Position numbers and translations under genes: made by a program
Notes under the pieces: model-generated
The model's input: only the letters and a program-made list of their open reading frames with translations
Databases searched by the model: none
What the model was told of the DNA's origin: nothing
NCBI GenBank assembly: GCA_030630245.1
Contig: DAOVNL010000067.1
Coordinates: forward strand, 1-5,559
Source: Candidatus Omnitrophota bacterium
GTDB taxonomy: Bacteria > Omnitrophota > Gorgyraeia > B26-G9
Direction: 5' to 3'
DNA: 5,559 bases
Shown: piece by piece, positions 1 through 5,559 of the stretch
Layout: every line of letters begins with the position of its first letter
How positions within the stretch are numbered: position 1 is the first letter of the stretch

Positions 1-337
1 TATCCTCATTATGCCCTGCCGCGGGATGCACCACCATTCCGGCGCGTTTATTTACTATGAAAAGAAAATCATCTTCGTAAACAATATTTAAAGGTATATC
101 AACGGCAGGAACCTCCGTTTGTTTGTCCTGCCGGCAAACAATTATTTCGATAGAATCATTTTCCCTGACCTTCTGGTGAGCTTTAACCGCGTGAGCGTTC
201 AGGTAAACATAACCAGCCTCAATGAATTTCTTTATGTCCGAGCGTGAAAAATCATTTTTCAACTGTTCAACTAAAAATTTATCTATTCTCAGGTTCGCTT
301 GCTTCGCATCGACCTGGAAATTAAGTTTTCTTTTCAA
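1..337 (-). CDS. rluD: RluD/RluA-family 23S rRNA pseudouridine synthase, N-terminal part (3' end cut by window edge)
   Basis: The visible 112 codons hold an S4 RNA-binding domain at about residues 16-64 ('LRIDKFLVEQL', 'SRSDIKKFIEAGYVYLN', 'VRENDSIEI'), then the start of the RluA-type catalytic domain ('DIPLNIVYEDDFLFIVNK', 'GMVVHPAAG', about 80-108). Members isomerise uridines in 23S rRNA; RluD itself acts on helix 69. The catalytic Asp motif (GRLDxxTSG) lies beyond the left edge and cannot be checked. No ATG lies in frame before the S4 domain. The only usual start codon after the in-frame stop upstream is TTG at 335-337, giving 'MKRKLNFQVD', so I use it; an AGGA at 350-353 stands 12 bases before it. 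The start lies inside lgt, a 17-base overlap that suggests translational coupling. Arg98 in 'NKRAG' stands where the family usually has Pro (NKPAG). The family is secure; the exact paralogue (RluD, RluC or other) is not, and RluD is favoured by the S4 domain plus the 'IPLNIVYEDD' and 'VVHPAAG' motifs. Confidence 0.88.
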   Translation of the reverse strand, partial: MKRKLNFQVDAKQANLRIDKFLVEQLKNDFSRSDIKKFIEAGYVYLNAHAVKAHQKVRENDSIEIIVCRQDKQTEVPAVDIPLNIVYEDDFLFIVNKRAGMVVHPAAGHNED

Positions 338-1079
338 GTTTACCGCTTTTCCTGTTATTTTTTAAAACACCGTACAATATCAGCCCTATAAGAACAAGCG
401 CTATGCTTATGCATTGAAACACGCTCATATACCCTAAAACCGCCGGATTATCACGCAAAAATTCTATAGAAAAACGCATTGCCCCGTAAAGGATTAAATA
501 GAAAAATAGTATTTGCCCGGGAAATTTTTTCTTTTTTTCACAAAGAATCAATAAGAGAAATATTACAATCAGCAGGAAAGTAGAATATAATTGTGTCGGA
601 TGTACCGCGATAGAATGTCCGGGAAAAACCACCCCCCAAGGAAGATCAGTTGGTTTACCGAAACAACAACCGTTTAAAAAACAACCTATCCTTCCAATGG
701 CATGCCCTAAAGGCAAATATAACGCAATGATATCCATGGTTTCTAAAAAGGCTAGTTTATTCCTGGTTATAAAAATAACCGCAGCAATTGCTCCTGAAAT
801 CAAGCCTCCATGAAAAACCAGCCCTCCCTTGTTTATCTTGATTATTTCCAAAGGGTCTTTAAAGTAAATATCCGGGTTGATCAACACATAAAGAATCCGC
901 CCCCCGATCAGCCCCCAGACAACGATCCAGAAGATCATGTCCACGATCTTCTCAGCATCCAGCTGCCTCGCAAGAGCATGCCGGTAAATAAGGATTGCAG
1001 CAATAAGCGCTCCCAGCGCTACCATTGCCCCATAGGAAAACACCTTAACATTTCCGATACTAAATAACACAGGGTGCAT
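321..1079 (-). CDS. lgt: Prolipoprotein diacylglyceryl transferase (Lgt)
   Basis: Inner-membrane enzyme for the first step of lipoprotein maturation: it moves diacylglycerol from phosphatidylglycerol to the lipobox cysteine of prelipoproteins. At 252 aa it is slightly short but within the family range, with about seven hydrophobic segments and a basic tail. Family marks in order: 'FSYG' (14-17), 'GGRILYVL' (59-66), 'GGLVFHGGLISG' (85-96, His90 matching E. coli His103), the signature 'GRIGCFLNGCCFGKPT' (129-144, Arg130 matching Arg143), 'HPTQLYS' (160-166), and Tyr198-Arg202-Glu206 with the spacing of E. coli Tyr235-Arg239-Glu243. The signature carries Cys133 and Cys138/Cys139 where E. coli Lgt has 'GRIGNFINGELWG', so Asn146 and Glu151 are both replaced. 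I recall similar Cys forms in deltaproteobacterial-type Lgt and think it active. The ATG lies 2 bases after the lspA stop, with a weak GGA 5 bases before it. The 3' end overlaps the rluD-like gene by 17 bases. Confidence 0.96.
   Translation of the reverse strand: MHPVLFSIGNVKVFSYGAMVALGALIAAILIYRHALARQLDAEKIVDMIFWIVVWGLIGGRILYVLINPDIYFKDPLEIIKINKGGLVFHGGLISGAIAAVIFITRNKLAFLETMDIIALYLPLGHAIGRIGCFLNGCCFGKPTDLPWGVVFPGHSIAVHPTQLYSTFLLIVIFLLLILCEKKKKFPGQILFFYLILYGAMRFSIEFLRDNPAVLGYMSVFQCISIALVLIGLILYGVLKNNRKSGKLEKKT
350..353 (-). promoter_or_regulatory. Possible Shine-Dalgarno (AGGA) for the TTG start of the rluD-like gene
   Basis: AGGA on the minus strand lies inside the lgt coding sequence, 12 bases before the proposed TTG start. 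The spacing is longer than ideal, so the site may be weak, and re-initiation by ribosomes finishing lgt may matter more. It is listed because it is the only ribosome-binding signal I see supporting that start. Confidence 0.3.
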
Positions 1080-1081
1080 TT

Positions 1082-1537
1082 TTATCCAATAGCCTCTTTT
1101 TTAAAAAGAATAAATAAAAGCAGAATTACTCCGCAGGTGATCATAGAATCCGCGAAATTAAAAACCGGCCAAACCCGAAAATCGAAAAAATCCACAACAT
1201 AGCCTAAGCGCAGACGGTCAAAAAGATTACCTGTCGCTCCGCACAAAACAAGCAGCAAAGCGCTTTGCCAGATATGTAAATATAACTCTGAAGAAAATTT
1301 CGGACGGCGTACAAGAAGAAAAAGAACGGCAATTATCGCAAATATACTGATATATGTCAAAATCCAGTTCTGATTGCGAAGAAAACCAAAAGCAGAGCCT
1401 GTATTGTAAACTAATGTGATATGAAAAATATTATTGATGACCGGAACGCTGTCGTTCTGATGCAGTCTTTTCAGCACCGCAAGCTTCGATACCTGGTCAA
1501 TAAAGATCAGAACTGCCCCGAGAAATACTTTATTCAT
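1082..1537 (-). CDS. lspA: Lipoprotein signal peptidase (signal peptidase II, LspA)
   Basis: Inner-membrane aspartyl protease that removes the signal peptide from diacylglyceryl-modified prolipoproteins, the step after Lgt, which is encoded immediately downstream. At 151 aa it has a typical length, with four hydrophobic segments (about 3-20, 58-76, 88-104, 128-146). Conserved marks are Asp14 and Lys18 in 'IDQVSK', 'YNTGSAFGFL' (44-53), 'GNLFDRLRLGYVVDF' (103-117) and 'FNFADS' (126-131). Asp116 and Asp130 are the expected catalytic pair. Cys99 in 'LCGATGNLFDR' stands where many members have Gly (GGAxGNLxDR), a minor variant next to conserved Asn104. The ATG lies 20 bases after the stop of the zinc-finger gene; only a weak AAGAG about 13 bases upstream could serve as ribosome-binding site, so coupling to the upstream gene is likely. 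The product is predicted to be the target of the antibiotic globomycin, from family knowledge only. Confidence 0.97.
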   Translation of the reverse strand: MNKVFLGAVLIFIDQVSKLAVLKRLHQNDSVPVINNIFHITLVYNTGSAFGFLRNQNWILTYISIFAIIAVLFLLVRRPKFSSELYLHIWQSALLLVLCGATGNLFDRLRLGYVVDFFDFRVWPVFNFADSMITCGVILLLFILFKKEAIG

Positions 1538-1557
1538 AATAAAGGAACATCTCTTAA

Positions 1558-1932
1558 TTACAGATCCTGTTCTCGTTTTTCTTTACACACACGGCAAAGT
1601 TTCGCGTAAGGAATTGCTTTTAAGCGCTCCTTACTTATTTTTTTCTGGCAGGATTCACATTTGCCGTAAACACCCTCTTCAATCCTTTTCAGCGCATCAT
1701 CTATATGGAATAGTACTTTCTGCTCTACACTCGCGCGGTCCCAGGATAACTCACGCTCAAAACTATCGCTGGCTACATCAGCCATATGGAACGTATACGC
1801 GGAAAGGTCGCCGGAAGCATCACGCTGTGACTTTTTTAAACTCCCCTCCCCGATCTGCCGCATGTCATCAGTAACTTTTCCTCTTAAATCGACAAGCTTC
1901 TTTTTAAACTCTTTAGCATCTTTTTTGTTCAC
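1558..1932 (-). CDS. DksA/TraR-family C4 zinc-finger protein (YlyA-like)
   Basis: A 124 aa protein of the DksA/TraR family, whose members bind RNA polymerase in the secondary channel and modulate transcription initiation, often together with ppGpp. The N-terminal half is charged and helical (about 1-35), followed by 'SQRDASGDLSAYTFHMADVA' (35-54) and a long helix (55-86). The end carries a four-Cys zinc finger: Cys92-x2-Cys95, a 17-residue gap, then Cys113-x2-Cys116, in the usual setting 'YGKCESCQKKI' and 'IPYAKLCRVC'. 'MADVA' resembles the acidic coiled-coil tip (DxxDxA) that DksA uses to reach the polymerase active site, but only Asp52 and Ala54 clearly match, so a DksA-like mechanism is inference. 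The start is GTG, fixed by a strong AAAGGAG 8 bases upstream. The gene lies between ileS and lspA, the place of ylyA in Bacillus subtilis. The function in this organism is unknown. Confidence 0.93.
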   Translation of the reverse strand: MNKKDAKEFKKKLVDLRGKVTDDMRQIGEGSLKKSQRDASGDLSAYTFHMADVASDSFERELSWDRASVEQKVLFHIDDALKRIEEGVYGKCESCQKKISKERLKAIPYAKLCRVCKEKREQDL

Positions 1933-1940
1933 CTGAATTG

Positions 1941-1947
1941 CTCCTTT
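1941..1947 (-). promoter_or_regulatory. Strong Shine-Dalgarno of the zinc-finger gene
   Basis: AAAGGAG on the minus strand begins directly after the ileS TAG stop (1948-1950) and ends 8 bases before the GTG at 1930-1932. It is the best ribosome-binding site in the window and decides the GTG start. Being the only strong one, it suggests this gene is translated independently of ileS, perhaps at a higher rate. Confidence 0.85.
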
Positions 1948-4785
1948 CTAACATTGCAGATTTTTAACGCAGCGCTCACATAGCTTGGGATGCTGCTCAT
2001 TATTTCCAACGCTTTGCGAATAATTCCAGCAACGGATACATTTCTCTCCTTGAGCCCTCTCTACCCAGACCTTTAACTGCCCGCTCTCAAGTTGCGCGTT
2101 AGACTTTTGGAGATTGATATTATATACCGCGAAATTTCCTGTGTCAACATCCAAATTCAGCACCACAACAGAAACAATAAATATGCTCGGCAATTCATCA
2201 AGATAATTCCGCAAAATTCTGTAAATATTTTTATTTTCCTTCACGCAGCCGATTTTGACCTTTGCCTGAAGGCTATTGCCGATAAGCTTATCCGCGCGCG
2301 CAGCTTCTAAGGATTTCAGCACACAATTGCGCGCGTCAAGTATAAATTTCCAGGTATCGCTAAGCTCACTTTTTATATAATCATTGCGCGCTTTCGGCCA
2401 TGTTGACAAAAATACGCTTTCCTTCTTCTGCCCCGGACTGAAACTGCCGGCCTCTTCTGCCGTAAACGGTAATACAGGCGCAATAAGCGCGGTGATTACC
2501 TTAAGGATCTCATAAAGCACGGTTTGGGCAGAGCGTCTTGCCTGAGAATTTTGAGCAAACGTATATAACCTGTCCTTTAAGACATCAAGATAAAACGAGC
2601 TCATCTGAACTACGCAGAAGTTATAAACAAGCTTTATTGCCTGATGAAAAACAAATCTGTCATAAGCCCGCGTAACAGCCAAAAGCAGGTTATGCAAAGC
2701 AGAAAGCGCCCAGCGGTCAATTTCCATCAAATCAAGATACTCAACGCTGTCTTTTTCCGGGTCGAAATCAGCAAGATTCCCCAGGGTGAATTTTAATGTA
2801 TTTCGGATTTTTCGATAGCTCTCGCTCACTCGGGCAATAATTTCCTGTGACATCCTCACATCGTCATTATAATCAGAAGAGGCTATACATAAGCGCAAAA
2901 CATCAACACCAAGCCTGTCAATTACCTGCTGCGGGGCAATAACATTGCCTCTTGATTTTGACATCTTTTTTCCTTCTCCGTCCACGATAAATCCATGAGT
3001 AAGAACCTCTTTAAACGGAGCAGATCCTTCAATTGCCATGGCGCTTATCAGCGCTGCCTGGAACCAGCCCCGATGCTGATCTGAGCCTTCAAGATACAGG
3101 TCAGCAGGATATTGAAGCGCTTTGTTTGCCTTGAGAACAGCCTGATGAGAAACGCCTGAATCAAACCAGACATCAAGAATATCCTTTTCTTTGTCAAACT
3201 CCGTAGAATTACATTTGCCGCATTTATACCCTTTCGGCATCAATTCCACGGCCTGCTTCTTAAACCAGCTGTTCGCCCCTTCCTTTTCAACAATCTTAGC
3301 AACACTTTCGATCACCTCAGGGGCAACTATCGTTTCATTACAGCTTTTGCAGTAAAAAACAGGGATAGGAACTCCCCAGAGTCTTTGCCGGGAAAGACAC
3401 CAATCCGGCCTGCTTTCCACCATATTCGTAATCCTGTTCCGGCCAAAATCAGGCACCCATTTCACATTTTTTATCACTCTTAATACATTATCGCGCAGAT
3501 TATTGTGGTCTATGCTCATAAACCATTGCTCTGTAGCCCTGAATATTATTGGTTTTTTGCAGCGCCAGCAATGCGGATATGAATGAGCTATAGAACCGCT
3601 CCAGAGAAGGGCTCCTGTTTCCCGCAGTTTTTCAATAATCACCTTACTGGCCTTAACTACATGCAGATTGCCTACCTCCGGTATATTTTCAAAGAATATT
3701 CCCCGGTCATTTACCTGCATCAGCACATCAAGCTTATATCTTTTACCAACTAAGAAGTCATCAGCGCCGTATCCGGGAGCAATATGAACAACACCGGTTC
3801 CATCTTCACCAGACACATAATCAGCAAGGACAACAAATCCCCCGCGCAACCCGAAAGGATGAGAGTATTTGACTTTTTCTAATTCCTTTCCCCTGACTTC
3901 ACCGATTATTTCATAATTCTGGATACCCATCTTTTCAAATACGCGAACAATAAGGTTCTTCTCTAAAACCAAAACCTCATTTTTGGTTTTAGCAAAAACA
4001 TAAGTAAAATCAGGATGAACCGCGCAGGCAACATTTCCCATCAATGTCCAGGGCGTTGTTGTCCATATAACAATAGAAGCTTTTTCAATATTATGTTCGG
4101 CAAAAAAAGAAATATCCTTTGGATTATTCAACGCGAACTTTACGAAGATCGAGGGAGAATTATGGTTGTCATATTCGACTTCAGCCTCAGCAAGCGCTGT
4201 TTCACAGTTACAGCACCAGTTTACCGGTTTTATCCCCTTATATACATAGCCTTTAGCAGCTAAAGCCCCGAAGGAACGGATAATTTCCGCCTCGTATTTG
4301 CAAGACAATGTCAAATAAGGATTCTCCCAATCACCGAAAATCCCCAGGCGTTTAAACTGCTCTTTTTGAATACCGACAAATTTCAAGGCAAATTCACGCG
4401 CTTTTTCCCGGAAAACCACCTGCTCAACTTCTTCTTTTCGCTTTCCCATCTCCTTAAACAGCTGATGCTCAACCGGCAGGCCATGACAATCCCAACCCGG
4501 AACATACGGGGTACTAAATCCCCGCAGTGTTTTATACTTGAGGATTATATCTTTTAGAATCTTATTCAAGGCATGCCCGATATGAATATTTCCATTGGCA
4601 TAAGGAGGGCCGTCATGCAAAATGTATTTTGGCGAATCCTTTGTATTTTGCATTATTTTCTGATAGATATCATCTTCCTGCCATTTAGCCAGAATTACCG
4701 GCTCCTTTTGAGGCAGATTAGCCTTCATGGAAAATTCGGTTTTAGGCAGATTGATGGTATTTTTATAGTCTATTTCTTTATTCAT
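1948..4785 (-). CDS. ileS: Isoleucyl-tRNA synthetase (IleRS, class I)
   Basis: Cytoplasmic enzyme that charges tRNA-Ile with isoleucine and edits misactivated valine. Complete at 945 aa, close to E. coli IleRS (938). The opening 'YKNTINLPKTEFSMKANLP' is typical and fixes the ATG. Nucleotide-binding motifs: 'DGPPYANGNIHIGH' (58-71, HIGH at 68-71) and 'KMSKS' (607-611). Substrate-site blocks: 'GWDCHGLPVE' (97-106), 'TEQWF' (418-422), 'SRQRLWGVPIPVF' (465-477), 'YLEGSDQHRGWFQ' (564-576). The CP1 editing domain has 'WTTTPWTL' (241-248) and 'GTGVVHIAPGYGADD' (329-343); His334 and Asp343 match the E. coli editing residues, while Tyr339 replaces the second His of the usual APGHG. Three possible zinc sites: Cys191/194 with Cys406/409; Cys479/482 with Cys522/525; and a C-terminal finger Cys916/919/936/939, six residues before the end. 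The anticodon-binding region follows about residue 690. The gene starts 5 bases after proC with no clear Shine-Dalgarno, so coupling is likely. No T-box leader is possible here because proC abuts it. Confidence 0.98.
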   Translation of the reverse strand: MNKEIDYKNTINLPKTEFSMKANLPQKEPVILAKWQEDDIYQKIMQNTKDSPKYILHDGPPYANGNIHIGHALNKILKDIILKYKTLRGFSTPYVPGWDCHGLPVEHQLFKEMGKRKEEVEQVVFREKAREFALKFVGIQKEQFKRLGIFGDWENPYLTLSCKYEAEIIRSFGALAAKGYVYKGIKPVNWCCNCETALAEAEVEYDNHNSPSIFVKFALNNPKDISFFAEHNIEKASIVIWTTTPWTLMGNVACAVHPDFTYVFAKTKNEVLVLEKNLIVRVFEKMGIQNYEIIGEVRGKELEKVKYSHPFGLRGGFVVLADYVSGEDGTGVVHIAPGYGADDFLVGKRYKLDVLMQVNDRGIFFENIPEVGNLHVVKASKVIIEKLRETGALLWSGSIAHSYPHCWRCKKPIIFRATEQWFMSIDHNNLRDNVLRVIKNVKWVPDFGRNRITNMVESRPDWCLSRQRLWGVPIPVFYCKSCNETIVAPEVIESVAKIVEKEGANSWFKKQAVELMPKGYKCGKCNSTEFDKEKDILDVWFDSGVSHQAVLKANKALQYPADLYLEGSDQHRGWFQAALISAMAIEGSAPFKEVLTHGFIVDGEGKKMSKSRGNVIAPQQVIDRLGVDVLRLCIASSDYNDDVRMSQEIIARVSESYRKIRNTLKFTLGNLADFDPEKDSVEYLDLMEIDRWALSALHNLLLAVTRAYDRFVFHQAIKLVYNFCVVQMSSFYLDVLKDRLYTFAQNSQARRSAQTVLYEILKVITALIAPVLPFTAEEAGSFSPGQKKESVFLSTWPKARNDYIKSELSDTWKFILDARNCVLKSLEAARADKLIGNSLQAKVKIGCVKENKNIYRILRNYLDELPSIFIVSVVVLNLDVDTGNFAVYNINLQKSNAQLESGQLKVWVERAQGEKCIRCWNYSQSVGNNEQHPKLCERCVKNLQC
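3963..3992. repeat. Perfect 12-bp inverted repeat inside ileS
   Basis: The arms at 3963-3974 (CTAAAACCAAAA) and 3981-3992 (TTTTGGTTTTAG) are perfect complements around a 6-base loop. They encode about 'KTKNEVLVL' (residues 267-275) in the editing domain. The stem is AT-rich, so the mRNA hairpin would be of modest strength, and no T-run follows on either strand that would make a terminator. It may be a chance product of repeated Lys and Val/Leu codons. Confidence 0.6.
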
Positions 4786-4790
4786 AATTG

Positions 4791-5559
4791 CTATTTACTC
4801 AACTCCTTTGCTCTTTTTGCCGCGGCCCTTATTGTTCTTTTTACGGTTTGTTTGACCCTGCCTTTATTCAGCTCTTTCAATCCCGCCTCAGTAGTTCCGC
4901 CGCGCGAAGCAACCCGCTTAAGGAACTCCGCGGGATCGGTATCGGCTTCTAAAAGCATATCCGCCGTACCCGCAGACACATTTAAAGAAAGAAATCTCGC
5001 TTCTTTTTTATTAAATCCTATGTCAACTGCCGCTTCCTGCAGCGCATTGATGAAATATGCCATAAACCCCGGCCCGCTTCCGCTGAGGGCAGTCATAGCA
5101 TTCATCCTGGACTCTTTTATCCGGAAAACAACTCCGAGTCCGGAAAATAACTTTTCCGCGGTATTTTTGTATCGCGAGATATTTTTACCAGTATACTTAC
5201 CCAGGCAATAAGCGGAAAGCCCCCTGCCGATCATACCCGGCAGATTAGGCATCACTCTGATTACAGCCGCATTTTCTTTAAGTAATTTTTCAATATGCGC
5301 TGTGGTAATTCCGGCAGCAATGGATATTAACACATGAGCCGCCGTTACCTCATTTTTAATATCCGCAAGCACCTTATCCATGTCCTGAGGTTTAACGCAA
5401 ATAATAATGATATTACTTAGTTTTGTCAATTGTTTAAGCGCGCTTTTTTTTACACCATATTTTTTTGATATTTTTCTTAAACGAGCTTTATTTTTTTCAT
5501 AAACATATACACAAAAATCCTGTCCGCTTTGAAGCCCTTTGATAACGGCCTCTCCCATA
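4791..5559 (-). CDS. proC: Pyrroline-5-carboxylate reductase (5' end cut by window edge)
   Basis: Catalyses the last step of proline synthesis, reducing 1-pyrroline-5-carboxylate with NAD(P)H. The first full codon, an ATG at 5556-5558, is not the true start: 'MGEAVIKGL' is the end of the Rossmann motif that usually reads GxGNMGEAxIxGL, and base 5559 fits the last base of an Asn codon. About 12-15 residues are missing. Counting from that Met, visible marks are 'VKPQ' (56-59), 'SIAAGI' (79-84), 'RVMPNLP' (101-107), 'TALSGSGPGF' (156-165), 'AGTADML' (196-202) and 'VASRGGTTEAG' (216-226), the last being part of the substrate site in the C-terminal dimerisation domain. Arg219 takes the place of the common Pro (SPGGTT); Lys is also known there. 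The 3' end lies 5 bases before ileS, so proC appears to be upstream in the same operon. The 8-A run encoding 'VKK' (about 36-38) is intact in frame. Confidence 0.96.
   Translation of the reverse strand, partial: MGEAVIKGLQSGQDFCVYVYEKNKARLRKISKKYGVKKSALKQLTKLSNIIIICVKPQDMDKVLADIKNEVTAAHVLISIAAGITTAHIEKLLKENAAVIRVMPNLPGMIGRGLSAYCLGKYTGKNISRYKNTAEKLFSGLGVVFRIKESRMNAMTALSGSGPGFMAYFINALQEAAVDIGFNKKEARFLSLNVSAGTADMLLEADTDPAEFLKRVASRGGTTEAGLKELNKGRVKQTVKRTIRAAAKRAKELSK

Noticed and set aside
525..538. T-runs in lgt (and similar runs in proC near 5441-5480) as programmed frameshift sites
   Set aside because: They encode Lys-rich stretches, the reading frame continues intact with family motifs on both sides, and no downstream stimulatory structure or useful alternative frame is evident.
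810..1067. Plus-strand open frames of 60-90 codons antisense to lgt, lspA, the zinc-finger gene and ileS (for example this one)
   Set aside because: All lie opposite well-supported genes, have low-complexity or unlike-protein composition, and lack convincing ribosome-binding sites.
1530..1550. A six-codon minus-strand mini-frame (ATG at 1548-1550) overlapping the lspA start
   Set aside because: It has only a weak upstream signal, and such a short frame is expected by chance in a 20-base gap; no sign of a leader peptide.
3963..3992. The ileS palindrome as a transcription terminator
   Set aside because: The stem is AT-rich, no T-run follows it on either strand, and it lies in the middle of an intact essential gene.
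4786..4800. A T-box or other leader regulating ileS
   Set aside because: Only 5 bases separate proC and ileS; any leader would have to be upstream of the operon, outside the window.
4573..5211. A 212-codon plus-strand open frame across the proC-ileS junction
   Set aside because: It is antisense to two clearly recognised genes, shows no family motif, and is explained by their codon use.
5556..5558. The ATG near the right edge as the real proC start
   Set aside because: It is the Met of the conserved GNMGEA motif, so the true start lies beyond the window.

Overview
The window is a compact stretch of bacterial housekeeping genes, all on the minus strand and read from right to left: proC (5' end cut by the window edge), ileS, a DksA/TraR-type zinc-finger regulator, lspA, lgt, and the first 112 codons of an RluD-type pseudouridine synthase that runs off the left edge. 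Adjacent genes are separated by 5, 15, 20 and 2 bases, and the last pair overlaps by 17 bases. There is no room for an internal promoter or terminator outside coding sequence, so I read it as one operon with much translational coupling. No RNA gene, mobile element, CRISPR array or origin is visible, and no stretch over 20 bases is without a gene.

Layout from the right edge: 5559-4791 proC (last step of proline synthesis); 4785-1948 ileS (isoleucyl-tRNA synthetase, 945 aa, complete); 1932-1558 DksA/TraR-type protein (124 aa, GTG start, the only strong Shine-Dalgarno in the window); 1537-1082 lspA (lipoprotein signal peptidase, 151 aa); 1079-321 lgt (prolipoprotein diacylglyceryl transferase, 252 aa); 337-1 rluD-like (S4 domain plus start of the catalytic domain, probable TTG start).

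lgt and lspA encode the first two steps of lipoprotein maturation: Lgt adds diacylglycerol to the lipobox cysteine, then LspA cuts the signal peptide. IleRS, the zinc-finger regulator and the pseudouridine synthase belong to translation and RNA-polymerase or ribosome function. The order ileS - dksA/traR-like - lspA - rluD-like matches the Bacillus subtilis ileS-ylyA-lspA-ylyB arrangement downstream of the division cluster. Here lgt is inserted between lspA and the rluD-like gene, and proC sits directly before ileS.

The organism looks like an uncultured-type Gram-negative bacterium of moderate to slightly low G+C. The 'HMADVASDSFEREL' type of TraR protein, the Cys-rich Lgt signature and the gene order suggest the PVC side of the tree (for example Omnitrophota) or a deltaproteobacterium-like lineage. 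This is inference from remembered family patterns, not a search result. I found no sign of an undescribed system. The points below are local oddities in otherwise ordinary genes.
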